A stretch of DNA of 49,121 nt from Chrysomallon squamiferum (lineage: Eukaryota; Mollusca; Gastropoda; Neomphalida; Peltospiridae), in contig CM022679.1 of assembly GCA_012295275.1 (NCBI GenBank), positions 13,542,024 to 13,591,144 on the forward strand, read 5' to 3'. Below are positions 24,350 to 35,460 of the stretch, one piece after another. The notes beneath the pieces were generated by a model that saw nothing but the letters and a program-made list of their open reading frames with translations, was not told the DNA's origin and searched no databases. Made by a program: the position numbers and the translations under genes. Numbering within the stretch: position 1 is the first letter of the stretch; each line of letters begins with the position of its first letter.

Positions 24350-26330
24350 ATGTCACAAATATTAAGACTTGACTTTTAACTTTATATATATATATATATA
24401 TATATGAAATAATAATAAAATTTAAAAACAACTATAATTATCTGCATATATTTTAAGAAGCTTAGACTATATAAAACATTCACAAAAACAAAAAATAAAT
24501 ATGTATGTATGTATGTATGTATGTAAGTATTTATGTATGTATATAAAACATTAAACATCTTAGATGTTACATTAAGGGTAACAAGATGCTTTAATGGCCC
24601 CCTAACGAGGAATTTAAACGCTAAATTGACAGCAGTCTGTATAAATCAATAAGTCTATCTATCCACAAGAGAAATAAACACAACACAAGTTAAGATACAA
24701 GTTAATTATTTAATTATAATCTAGAGGTGACTTGATAATAATACTCTATATAATCAATACAACATATATTTAAGTAATTTTGTTTAATGATACGAGTAAG
24801 GCCATACGGGGAACAAAGATAAAATAAGAATCTGCACGGAGGACAGATTAAACAATTAAAATTTTAGGTATAATAAATGTTGTTGACACAGGTTAACTGC
24901 ACATTACACCCTACCAAAATAAGAATAGACAATTGCTTACCATAGTCGTCCGTGAAGACAATGTAATTTCAGAAACATTGGTTTCCCCGCCTGACTGTGC
25001 TCTCGTGTTGGCCTTTTCCTTCTCTGCTTAATTACAGACTGAAAAAAAATTAACGTGCTAATCAGAGCAAGCTGTTGTGAAGCACGTCTACGACGGACAC
25101 GCTTTCTGACAGGCGAGAGGACGTGAGTGTCGCAGAAAAGAGTTTGGGGAAGGAAAGAGAAAGGACAAAAGAGAGAGTCGAGCAGATGGAATCGTAACGA
25201 ACTCGTTTTTGTTGTTTTCGTTCAGTTTGTTCTTTTCATAACGAGATTCGTGACGGTCAGGTCCTATTTGCTGTTCAGCTCTTGGGCTATCTTGACATTT
25301 TCATCTGCTTGCTGGCTGTTTCTTTATCATCCAACATATCCCAGATTTCTTTAATTTTTAATTTTTAACGGTTTATAAAAATATTACATACACGTGAACA
25401 ACATCAGTAATTAAAGACAGTAGTAGTCAATTTGCGCTGAATGTATCTTCAACTGTAGGCAAACTTTCATTTGACCTATGTTAGGTTGTTTAATTTTTAT
25501 TTCCTCTTTTTCAAGCGTGAAACGATAATTTAGTTGTACACATGAAAAGAATAAGAATAAGAAAGTTGTTATGTTCCGATAACCTGGTTAGTATCAGGTC
25601 CTTTAGTCTGAAAGTAGGTATTTTTATTATTAATTTTTTTATTATTGTTATTTTTTTAATTTATTCATTTATTTTGATTAGTTTAATCAGCTAGTCAATT
25701 AATTCATCAATCAGCAGATCCATCGATAGACCAATCAGCTGCTCAACCAGTCAATCTGTAAGTGAATTAATTTGTTTATTTATTGTTATGGTTTTGTATA
25801 AGATGTGTTTGCCTATTTGATTGATTTTTTTAATAGTGCGTAATGCCTCATAATCCATGACAGTGAAATAAGGACAAGTAATCTGTTCACTGAACATTAA
25901 ATTTGTCTCGTCGGTACCCACCCCATTGAAAAGTAAAATAAAATAAAATAAAATTTTAAGCGAACTTTGATATCTTTATCATGCTTAAAGTCTAGGAGTG
26001 AAAGGGTTAAGCGCTAAACGCTACGCTAGACATGGTGCAACAACAACAACAACAAATACTAATAATAATAACAATAACAATAACAAAAGGAACAATAACA
26101 AGCAATAATAACAAATAATAAAGCTATTCAAACTTTATTTATTATAATTAAAAAAACATAAAGCTGACAAAGTAAAGGAAACACGAATAGTATCACAGTA
26201 CTATAACAATTATTACAACAATAACAACAGCAATACAAAACATGAACAATATCACAAAAGAAGAATTAAATATCTCAAGTTTTAAACAGCCCAAGATACA
26301 TACCACCTGTCCAAACTATCCCTGGAGTGC
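24350..26330. other. Unique 3' flank, inner part, mirrored at 46020-48000
   Basis: This is non-array sequence between array and receptor 3' half. It is nearly the reverse complement of 46020-48000. It contains a GC-richer island (about 24940-25330), a (TA)n at 24385, a (TATG)n at 24502, and a conserved motif TTAAGCGCTAAACGCTACGC at about 26008. The 75-codon ORF at 25127-25354 (no ATG start) and its mirror have no recognisable domain and are probably non-coding. Confidence 0.7.
24941..25110 (-). other. Candidate first exon and promoter island
   Basis: The minus strand ends in CGACTATG|GTAAGCAA, so a start codon sits exactly at a strong donor. GC-rich sequence lies upstream. The mirror at 47250-47401 preserves ATG and donor. 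It could be an upstream 5' exon of the next receptor or of an unseen gene. No downstream acceptor partner can be proven. Confidence 0.3.
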
Positions 26331-26759
26331 TACACTGTTTACGTCTAGAGTATATTCTGGCTGCTCCCACAGAACCAGTTTATAAAAACACTAAATATTC
26401 TGAAAGTTCAAGATCTTTTTACACCTCAAGAATTAAAATTATGTCACAAATTATAACACAGTATGGATCAGACATACATTTTATGAAAACTTCCGAATAT
26501 TTACATGTATTATTTTTATTTGTTTTACTGAGCTTTTGACTCAGTGAAATGGATATGCTGATTTGGCAAATAAATGATCTAAACCATGTTCTTGTTTATT
26601 GATAAATGATCTAACAAAACCTATAATTATATCTAAACGCTTGTTACAACACTGAAGTGATCCGAGTCATTCTCAAGATGTAATGTGAATTGTGTGTGGT
26701 TTAAACTGACTGTATCATGTCGTTCATATTGCTGTTTTTTGTTGTTGTTTTTTAGGTCC

Positions 26760-28950
26760 AGATGTTTTGACAAAAGCTGTGTTCTTGTAGCACATTAATT
26801 TAAAAGACTGAGGCACAAAATGCAACATGTTTCTAAAAGAGATCATTCATAGGCCTGCAGTAAGTTATCGATAATAAAAAACAAATTATCAATGATAAAT
26901 GGATTTAGGGATGAATCTTTTCACCTTCATTTTAAAAAAGGGATTAAGTTGGGAGTAGTGATCAGACAAATGTATCCCCCAGTTATTTTTTCATCTATGA
27001 TTTTAAATAAGCTTCTAAGAATCTCTAATTTGAATTTGTGTTTAATCAGTTTCAATACACAAACACTGCATACAGTAATTACTACAAATAAAATCCAGAA
27101 CTACATCTGAAAAAAATCCAGAAAAGTTCTTAGGGGAAATGATCAAATATTCTCTGACACCAGCATTCAAAATTATGTGAAAAGAGTTGTGAAAAAAAAA
27201 GGGCTAGGAATTACTGCTTTACTTCACATTTGTTTCTGGCTTTCATTTCATATATACCAAAAGCTAGCTGACATAATAACATGCATTTCAAAAATACAAT
27301 CTTATTGAGATTGAAATAAGATCTCTTCGCATTTGGAATGAAGTGAGACGTTAGACATAATCACTACTGAAGCTGACATTACACATCAATAAAACCTCAA
27401 AACAAAATATTAATATATCTATAATAATTACACATATAGCACAAACAAAACCGATATGTCTACAATAATCAAATATGTTAATACTAAGTTAATTCTACTG
27501 TACAATAATCTATTAGATTAAGAAAGCAGTCTGATACATTTGTGATCTCATTTGGATCCCAAGAATTTTCTCCCTATTATCTGGAATGAATTAATGTACA
27601 CTGTTACAGTGAACACTACATAATTATTACTGAAACATACGTTACATACTGATAAAGCCAAACACTTCAAAGCAAAATAGTAATATATCTATAATAATTA
27701 CACATATACTACAAACAAAACTAATATGTCTACAATAATCAAATATGTTAATACTAAGTTAATTCTACTGTTGTTCTATCAGTTTGTAGTGATGGTTTTG
27801 GACACTGTATTGAAGTAGGGAAAACCATCAAGAAAGGATGTATGGAACTGAAGTGTATCAGGGAAATTTCTAAATGTGGCCTTGTTCCATTTAAAGGAGG
27901 TGGGTATTTCAATTTATATAATTACCTGTCATTAAAAAAAAATAATAATAATAAAAAATAAAAACCTGGTTATCTATACTTGTGAAGAAGAAAAAGAAGA
28001 AGAAAAAAGAAGTATTTTTTGGTATGGTTTGTTACACTATTTTAAGAGTGAATATTTTGTATTCTCTATTATTTGTTTTCTAATTCTGCATAAATTAGTT
28101 ACATTCATTACAAATGATTAATCTTATACTAAATAACTCAGACACTTTAGTTAGAACAACAGTAGTATATTAATTGTTAGAACATGTACATAATAATTTC
28201 ATTTTCTATCGCATTTACAACTGTAGTGAATTAGTTGTGTTAAAACATGTACATAATAATGTGAGTGTCATAAAGATGTGGTCTTATTTTCGTTTTGTAT
28301 TGTATTTACCTTTGTTTATATATTTCTATCATTTGGTATTTGACATTGTTTGCATGTGTAATTTTGTATAGTTGATTCATTAACTAAATAATTGTAATAT
28401 ACACACTCAGTATTCATGTACATTATAAAACATACAGTAATTACTACAAATAAAATCCAGAACTACATCTGAAAAAAATCCAGAAAAGTTCTTAGGGGAA
28501 ATGATCAAATATTCTCTGACACCAGCATTCATTAACTAAGTAATTGTAATATACACACTCAGTATTCATGTACATTATAAAACAATCTTAAACAAATAAC
28601 TTAGACACATTATCTTGAATAACAGTAAAAAATCATACTTGTAACCTCCCTAAATATCGTATATTAAATACTCTGTATTAAATGGTGATATCATCTAGCT
28701 GATTAAGTTTCTTTATCTTTTGAAGTTTGTAAATGTTATTAATCTGGCATTTTTTCTTCACAATAATCTATTACATTAAGCAAGCGGTCTCATATAAAAA
28801 CATGATATCGAAGCAAACATATATCAAGGTAATAAAAACAAATGAAAAGTAGTTATAAAAAGAGATTCTTTTTTATCTGGCATCCCCACAATTAAAGCCA
28901 AAACTAAAGAACAATAAGCACAAGCTTAAATGAATGAATAAATGAAATAA
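26760..28950. other. Segment present only in contig A flank
   Basis: Contig B passes directly from the equivalent of 28950 to the equivalent of about 26740 (near 45540), so 2.2 kb here is extra in A or lost in B. It contains local duplications (copies of ATATGTCTACAATAATCAAA at about 27450, 27720 and 29310) and no convincing gene. The ORFs of 60-72 codons inside have no recognisable domain. Confidence 0.65.
28373..28590. repeat. Templated duplication
   Basis: A roughly 97-bp copy of 27073-27170 (ACAGTAATTACTAC to ACACCAGCATTC) sits at 28435-28531. It is flanked by two direct copies of a roughly 60-bp host segment (CATTAACTAARTAATTG to ACATTATAAAACA). Confidence 0.8.
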
Positions 28951-29493
28951 AATAAAATAAATTAATCTGTAAGCCACAATTTTCCTCGGAATATAAAGAG
29001 CTATTTTACACCATAGGGCAGATCCAAGAATAGTCTGGTGAGGCTTTAATCTTGTCTGTTTCACTGGTATCTGATGATATCACCGTACAAAACTTAATTT
29101 AGATGGTGCCGGTGGAAAAGAATATTTGTGATCTCATTCGGATCCAAGAAGATTTCTCTCCATGTTTTTTCTAATGAATTCATGTACACTCTTACAGTGA
29201 ACCCTTGACATAATTATTACTGAAGCATAAATTACACACTGATAAAGCCAAACACTTCAAAACAAAATATTAATATGTCTATAATAATTACACATATACT
29301 ACAAACAAAACTAATATGTCTACAATAATCAAATATGTTAATACTAAGTTAATTCTACTGTTGTTCTATCAGCTTGTATTGAAGTAGGAAAAACAAGAAA
29401 AGATGTATGGAACTGAAGTCTATCAGGGAAATTTCTAAATGTGGCCTTGTTCCATTTAAAGGAGGTGGATATTTCAATTTATATAATTACCTC

Positions 29494-29501
29494 TCATTAA
29501 A

Positions 29502-29581
<80 letters not shown>
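29494..29581. repeat. Compound (CTA)n(TAA)n microsatellite
   Basis: A CTA tract passes into a TAA tract. It is mirrored at about 44910-44985 in contig B and lies in the 3' flank of receptor L2. Confidence 0.95.
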
Positions 29582-29587
<6 letters not shown>

Positions 29588-29814
29588 AACCTAGTTATCT
29601 GTAGCTAGTGAAGAAGAAAGAAGAAAATATATTTTTGGTATGGCTTGTTACACTATTTTAACAGTGAATATTTTGTATTCTCTATTATTTGTTTTCTAAT
29701 TCTGCATAGATTAGTTATATTCATTACAAATTATTAATCTTATACTAAATAAGTCAGACACTTTAGTTAGAACAACAGTAGTATATTAGTTATGATAGAA
29801 CAAGTACACAATTT

Positions 29815-30231
29815 CACAAGCTTAAATCAATGAATGAATAAAATTAAATTAAATTAATAAATAAATAAAATAAAATAACTATAAAATTAAATAAAATAAA
29901 ATTAATATATAAATAAAATAAAATAAATATATAATAAAATAAAAAATAATAAAATTAAAAAATAAATTATTGAAGGAATAAAAATAAAATAAACAAGTAA
30001 ACAAGAAAATAAATAAAGTAAATAATAATTAAGAAGAAATAAATGAAATAAATATTAAATTAAATAAAATAAATAATAAATAAATAAATAAATAAAATAA
30101 AATAAATATATAAACAAATCGAAATAAAAAAAAAAAATAAATTAAAAATTAAATTATTGAATAAATAAAAATAAAATAAGTAAAATAAATAAAAACAAAC
30201 AGATAAAATAAATAAATAAAATAAAAAAAAA

Positions 30232-30266
<35 letters not shown>

Positions 30267-30285
30267 AATATATATATTTTTATTT
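29815..30285. repeat. AAATA-rich low-complexity tract
   Basis: About 470 bp is nearly only A and T (AAATA, AATAA units), just downstream of the receptor terminal exon. It is mirrored at 44400-44670. On the minus strand it extends the terminal exon B reading frame into Phe/Ile/Tyr/Leu-rich sequence, which is unlikely to be real protein. Confidence 0.9.
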
Positions 30286-30669
30286 CGCTTTTACAAATTC
30301 CGTTCATAAAATAAAATATATACGGTTTCAGTTCAGTAGGATGATCAGATCCTGTTGGAATATGTTTGTTCTTATCATCTATGATAATCGCTATGTCATC
30401 ATCATTAACAGCAATTGTCTCATCAGCAGTGTTTCTGTTTCTGTTTCTGGAATTCTGACCAACAGAATGCTCTTGACGTATTTCACTTATAACCTGATTC
30501 AACACACTTCCAGAACTTTTTTTGTAGAGAAGTTTCTTAGTATCGACATCCTCTCCTTCTTCTTCGTCACTGCTGCAGTGGATATTCCCCTTGGGAACTG
30601 CCTGACACAAAGTTGTTGTATCTGTGTCCCCAGCTCCATCTCCTGCCTCAGTGGCTGATTCAGCAAACC
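30149..30669 (-). CDS. TNFR-like receptor L2, terminal exon B (cytoplasmic tail)
   Basis: The acceptor is AATTTTTTTAG at 30670 and the exon is phase 1, fitting the donor at 33884. It encodes an acidic, serine-rich cytoplasmic tail: GFAESATEAGDGAG, CSSDEEEGEDVD, LLYKKSSGSVLNQ, then an Asn/Arg-rich NSRNRNRN stretch and NDDDIAIIIDD. After HPTELKPYIF the frame runs into AT-rich sequence up to a stop at 30149, so the natural C-terminus is uncertain. It is a tandem duplicate of exon A, 288 bp away. SDEE loosely fits the short TRAF2-binding consensus, but that motif is weak. The start of the CDS is certain; the end is not. Confidence 0.6.
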
Positions 30670-30706
30670 CTAAAAAAATTAAAAATAAATATACTCATAT
30701 CTTTTA

Positions 30707-30957
30707 TTAGTCACTTAACATAACTCCAGAATGTTCTTGTCCTATTTCATTTATTACCTGATTCAACGCATTTCCAGAACTTCTTCTGTAGAGATGTCTA
30801 TTAGCATCAACATCCTCTCCTTCTTTTTCATCACTGCTGCAGTGGATGTTCCCGTTGGGAACTGCCTGACACAAAGTTGTTGTATCTGTGTCCCCAGCTC
30901 CATCTCCTGCCTCTGTCTGAGATTCAGCACACACGTTCTGCAACACCATCTTGTTCT
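30707..30957 (-). CDS. TNFR-like receptor L2, terminal exon A (cytoplasmic tail)
   Basis: The acceptor is TTTTTCTAG and the exon is phase 1. It encodes ENKMVLQNVCAESQTEAG, the shared CQAVPNGNIHCSSDEKEGED segment, and LYRRSSGNALNQVINEIGQ, and stops at GVMLSD with TAA. The stop codon overlaps an AATAAA (TAATAAA at 30703-30709), so the exon could be both coding end and poly(A) site. An internal GTAATA donor would be out of phase with exon B, so A and B look like alternative last exons rather than consecutive ones. R has a single equivalent at 44209-44372. Confidence 0.65.
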
Positions 30958-32145
30958 CTAGAAAAATAAAACTTAATACAGTCATATCTTTTATTAGTCA
31001 CTTAATATAACTCTAAGAGAGAAAAAAATAAAAAATAAAAAAATAAAAGCAAGAAAATGAAATAAACGTTGTTAAAAATATAAAAATATACCACTCAGAA
31101 ATTACTGTTTCATTGTACAACTCATACAAATCATATTTCATCTACAAATTTTAGGTAGCATTAATATCATTGTCATTATTACTCTCAAATTCTTGTAATA
31201 GCATAAGTCAGAAATTGGTATGAACTGAACAAAATATTAATATGAACATCAACACAGCAAGACATTAAAGAAAATATTTTACACAAATTAATTCTGTTGT
31301 TGTTCAAATTAACCTTAAAATAGGCTTCTACTTTGACAATAACACATTCACTGTATCTCTTAATTTATAGGGGTTTTTTTCTTCTTTTTTTTTTAATTAA
31401 CTAAACGACACAGCAAGTCATTAAAGAAAACATTTTATACAAAGAAATTTTGTTTGATCAAATTAACAATAATGATCTTCAATTTGACCTTAATGTAGAC
31501 CTCTACTTTGACAGTATGAACAAATGGTAAAAATGCATTCACTATATCACCTAATTAATGTTCTTTTTTTTATTTTATTTTTTTAAAATACGTGACAACT
31601 AATCTTTGCTAATGATAAAGTATGTCAGTAAAAACGTACTATCACGAAACTGGATCAGTAATGTAATTTCACGCCTTTATTTGCATCAGTGATGACGACA
31701 TCATTTTGTTTGTTGAGGACTGATTTGTTATAGGTTGTCAGAAAAAGACTTGTCTATATCCAAATTAGCATGGATTCATAATTTAAAGGTTATTTGTATG
31801 GAGAAGACCAATATGATTCAGTAATTATTATTTCCTGCATTTATAATATATGTACGTGTGTGAATGTGTGTGTGTGTATATATATATATGTGCGAGTGAG
31901 TAAGTCCGTGGATGAGTTAGAGAGTGATGTATGCATGAGTAAGGGAGTGAAAAAAGTCAACATTAATAGGATCAAGCTATTCTCAAGGATGCTTGTCACA
32001 TCACACAGTGACAGACTTTGGAAAGTATTAAAAAAGCAGAAACATTCATTAAATACATTTAAATACAAATTATGAGTAATGGGAAATCATACACCAGACT
32101 CAGACATTTGGGAAATCTTACAAATTGATAAAAACATTTTCATAA

Positions 32146-33712
32146 CAGTCGCTTTGACTTACGAGTTTAATTCGTTCCGAGACAGAGTTTGTAACTCAAT
32201 TTGCTCATGTATCAAATCAATTTTCCCAACTGAAATTAATTGAAATACCATTAATCCGTTCTAAATCCCACCAGAACCACCCCATTTGTTTGTTTTGTTT
32301 TCTTTGTTTGTTTTTATATTTTTGTAACTTGTTTTTAAATAAGAAAAATGTATTTATAAATAACAAATACTGTATAAAAACAAAATAAAAGAGAATGTAA
32401 CGAAAGAAACTAGTTTTGTAAAGTGTATTTATCTTGGAGATCAGACAAATTATTTTAAAGCCTTTGGCTGGAGTAACAGTCTTTATCGACTCCTTCAGCT
32501 TCAGTATGAAGACATATCTAGAAGTACAGTATTCCCTCGCTATTCGCGGGGGTTACGTTCTTTACCCCCCCGCGAATAGCGAAAAACCGCGAATATTGGA
32601 TGCAGTTTTAAAACGTCTATTATGAGATTATATACGGTACTAAATGCTTCCCAAACACTTTCTAAAGACACTCTTACTCATTAATACAGTAATAATGTAG
32701 TAATATTGCATGCAGTTATGTATTTCACTAATGTAGTAATGATAATGTAAACACATTTTAATTTTGTACTGAAACAATATTTTAATCAGAAAGAAACGTA
32801 AGTGCAGGAGGACAGTAACACCGCATAGCATAGTTACCCATACAGTATTACTGTACCGTAAAGTCATTTTCTATGCGTACAACATATGTATTAGAATTGA
32901 CAGAAAGTGGAACAAATTTAAAGGCAAACAGACAGATAAATACAGTACGCACAGTTCAGGTAATAATAATACAATTCAGTAATAATATGCAATTAAAACC
33001 ATTATTAATACACGGTCACAAAAAATATGCACTGTACATACAGTGTATGCATTTATAAAAAAATACGTACTGTATTGCAATAATAATTGAAAAAATTTGA
33101 TATTGTTTGTGCTGTCACCAATAATGAATGATAATAAAATGATGATGAAATTTGCAGTGCCATACGATGATGATGATAACACTAATGTACAGTATGGCAC
33201 AGCTTAGCTGCTGCTTTACAGCACTTTAGGTAATTATTCCTACTCTTCAGGCACTTAAGTCTCTATGACCTACAAAAACCCGGTTTACCGAGCATTTGTT
33301 TTTATGACGTTATGACGCTAGCCTGGTATACCAGCATACGATGCGATAGGGCTAAGAGTCTAACCCGCGAATATGCGGGGCCGCGAATGGGGAACCGCGA
33401 ATAGGTGAGGGTATACTGTACTACGCTCGTACTGCCTAGCCATGTCGACTACATGCACACACCTTTCTCATGGTTTTCTATGAATTCAAGCTTTAATTCA
33501 ATGGACATCATCACCTTCTTCTTCTCAGCAATGTCCTTTGCATTTTGCACTCACTGTCTTAGGATCGATGGTCAGAAAAAAGAAATTTGACAAAATACTG
33601 CACAAAACCCGAGGACAACACCACAGAGATGCTTCCGCGGCGAGTAACCACGGGAAGTAAACGAGTGAGACGCGGGATGCTGGCTGGGTGTTACATTGTT
33701 CGTTGCGCCAAC
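32146..33712 (-). mobile_element. Tigger/pogo-like DNA transposon, internally deleted and interrupted
   Basis: It starts with terminal sequence CAGTCGCTTTGACTTACGAG and ends near TTGCGCCAACTG, where its other terminus has been deleted. At 33430-33600 the minus strand retains the 5' coding end of a CENP-B/psq-type helix-turn-helix (equivalent to 42713-42920 in contig B). A 892-bp MITE splits it at 32527-33418. It shares its insertion site with the contig B element, so it was in the ancestral receptor intron. Confidence 0.8.
32527..33418. mobile_element. Nested MITE with TA target duplication
   Basis: The ends are CAGTATTCCCTCGCTATTCG and the complement of CAGTATACCCTCACCTATTC, flanked by TA on each side (32525-32526 and 33419-33420). 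Length is 892 bp, with no transposase-like ORF. Subterminal sequences repeat TTCGCGG and CCGCGAAT. The matching contig B site (about 42839) is empty and reads straight through CGTAGTACTTC. This is a non-autonomous Tc1/mariner-pogo-type element. Confidence 0.9.
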
Positions 33713-33883
33713 TGTATTTTGACTGAATCTGAAATTAATCTGAACTGAAACATGTGCAGTGTTGTTTGTTTGTGTGTGTGTCTGTGTCTGTGTGTGGTGT
33801 GCATAAATCTGTGTGTGTGTGTGTGTGTGTGTGTGAGCGTGTTTTCAGAATTTGATAACTGTAAAAATAGCTGTATAACTCAC

Positions 33884-33921
33884 CTGCTGTTTTTCCTGTT
33901 TCAATTAGTTCTGTTTGTTCT
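33884..33921 (-). CDS. TNFR-like receptor L2, end of transmembrane exon (partial)
   Basis: The reading EQTELIETGKTAG ends at donor GCAG|GTGAGTTAT. It is the juxtamembrane cytoplasmic part and aligns with EEQT of receptor R. The exon runs into the N gap. Its phase-1 donor fits both terminal exons A and B. R has lost this donor, so the exon end seen here shows the ancestral state. Confidence 0.7.
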
Positions 33922-34121
33922 NNNNNNNNNNNNNNNNNNNNNNNNNNNNNNNNNNNNNNNNNNNNNNNNNNNNNNNNNNNNNNNNNNNNNNNNNNNNNNN
34001 NNNNNNNNNNNNNNNNNNNNNNNNNNNNNNNNNNNNNNNNNNNNNNNNNNNNNNNNNNNNNNNNNNNNNNNNNNNNNNNNNNNNNNNNNNNNNNNNNNNN
34101 NNNNNNNNNNNNNNNNNNNNN
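33922..34121. other. Assembly gap, 200 N
   Basis: Exactly 200 N, a fixed-size spacer as inserted by scaffolders, so true distance and orientation are unknown. The left side ends inside a coding exon and the right side begins in an array intron (TCAACTCTATTGC). Confidence 1.
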
Positions 34122-34909
34122 TTGTATCAACTCTATTGCTGTATGAAATCGAGTGTCACCTGTAAATTATTAAAAAATATTGTATAGAATTAATTACCTG
34201 CAGACTGTATGTATAATATGTCTACGAATTATGAACGTTGTGAGAATATCTAAGGTAAATAATGACATGGCAAAATAACGTTTTGTATATTTTCGAAAGA
34301 ACTTTAAAAAAATAGAAAAACTAAATAAAAGAAAAAGAAAAATACAAATACAAATACAAAAAAAAAAAAATAATAATAAAACAGTAAATAAATAAATAAA
34401 TTAAATAAACAATAATAAAATATGTAAATAAAAAATATCTTTTATAAATATAAATTATACTGAATATATTAAATAAATAAATTGGTCGCTTATCTTGATC
34501 TTTAATAGTGTACTGATTCTTTGTAATCTCTTATTTCGTACAATTATGTATGGGGTCACCTCACTGTGCCCGAACCAATTGTTATATATTACTGAGGCAG
34601 TCAAGGATAGCAAATGATAAAACAGTAGGGGATTACAGTATAGTTTATTTTCCAAAAGACCAACAGTGGATTAACATTTTACAAAATGGGAGATAAAATC
34701 AGCATATTCTGTTGCAGATTAATGCCATGTGAAGAGGAACATTTGCTGTAGGCGTATGTCAGACTGCGGGCACAGTGAGGTTAAACCTCTAACAACACAA
34801 GTGTTAACTATTAAAGCGTATCTGTGGGTCTGATAACTGGTTTGATAAAATTCTTTATACTTAGATTAATGTTTTGATAGGCGAACGGTCTTTCATACCA
34901 AAGTTTAAC

Positions 34910-34966
<57 letters not shown>

Positions 34967-34999
34967 TATAATAATTATAATAGAAAAAAAAAAGAAAAA

Positions 35000-35460
35000 A
35001 AAAAAAGAAAGAAATGAAACTAATAATAATTATCCTTCGATCAACTTTTTACGATGTGAGAATAAGGAAACATTTGTCAGTGTCAGTCCTTGTTTGCGAA
35101 TCAACCTGTAAGTTTATTATTAGTTCACCCAATGCTCCACTAGGTGCGTATCTAGAATTTGAAGGTGATATATGTATCTTTGATATGAGATTTCTGGCAA
35201 ATTTTTACTTCCCAGTTATGTTATTAAATATTTAGTAGGCATTACAAAAATAATCTTACTTTGAAGGATTGTTATAGAAATATTAATTTATTCAAAGCAA
35301 ATAAAATTTGTATCACTAGATCTCTTATATTATTTTTTCCCCCACCATTTGTAAACATCCTTTACAAGAGCTTTGTATATACCTACAGAAATTGATGAAA
35401 CTGAACATATACTAAATGAGCGGATAACGGAGAACCTGTTTCAAGTTATTATTAACTTAT
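35000..35460 (+). repeat. Array segment D, copy 3
   Basis: Reverse-orientation copy of 4320-4830. The ORF at 35014-35235 is again open, with SVLVCESTCKFI and LGAYLEFEGD. Confidence 0.5.

Larger units (their letters stand above)
2690..24350 (-). repeat. Array of degenerate receptor 5'-end segments (contig A)
   Basis: About 21.6 kb is built from the same parts in minus orientation: an AT-rich upstream block with (TAGA)n and ATCACTTCCAT landmarks; TACGTTTTTGCAGTCCAGTG; CCGCCATAT then (TTA)n; GTTCGCCTATCAAAAC; an exon-2-like segment; an AT-rich intron; and one to five sub-repeats of about 680 bp with promoter and exon-1-like segment. Exon-2-like copies lie near 5125, 7822, 13081, 18586, 20339 and 23934. 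The parts are homologous to the L1 region 2580-3060, so the array seems to derive from the receptor 5' end. Most ORFs here are short or poly-Asn and poly-Leu artefacts. No other gene is visible in this stretch. Confidence 0.85.
30958..33883. other. Receptor L2 intron
   Basis: This lies between terminal exon A and the transmembrane exon. The part at 31020-32145 is unique sequence mirrored at 43233-44160 in contig B. It includes a (TG)n/(TA)n tract at 31860-31890 and a conserved GAGTGAGTAAGT stretch. No gene is recognised. The remainder is a Tigger element with a nested MITE and a (TG)n tract at 33770-33840. Confidence 0.7.

Noticed and set aside
2690-24350. CRISPR-like array or LTR retrotransposon for the 680-bp repeats
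   Set aside because: Eukaryotic context, no short repeat-spacer pattern, no TG..CA long-terminal-repeat ends, primer site or polymerase; homology to the receptor 5' end explains the repeats better.
25127-25354. 75-codon ORF with basic N-terminus and hydrophobic C-terminus
   Set aside because: No ATG start and no domain; its mirror is open only because the arms are closely related.
26327-26539. 70-codon ORF in the 3' flank
   Set aside because: The mirrored sequence near 45770-46030 has indels and stops in this frame, so it is not conserved as coding.
30149-30290. Phe/Ile/Tyr/Leu-rich membrane tail on terminal exon B
   Set aside because: It is read-through into AAATA low-complexity DNA that is part of the 3' flank; the true stop cannot be fixed but this tail is unlikely.
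30560-30860. TRAF-binding motifs in the cytoplasmic tail
   Set aside because: Only a loose SxEE match (SDEE) in an acidic stretch; too weak to call.
33735-34187. ORFs spanning the N gap
   Set aside because: The translation consists of unknown residues and simple repeat; only the 33884-33921 exon end is supported.
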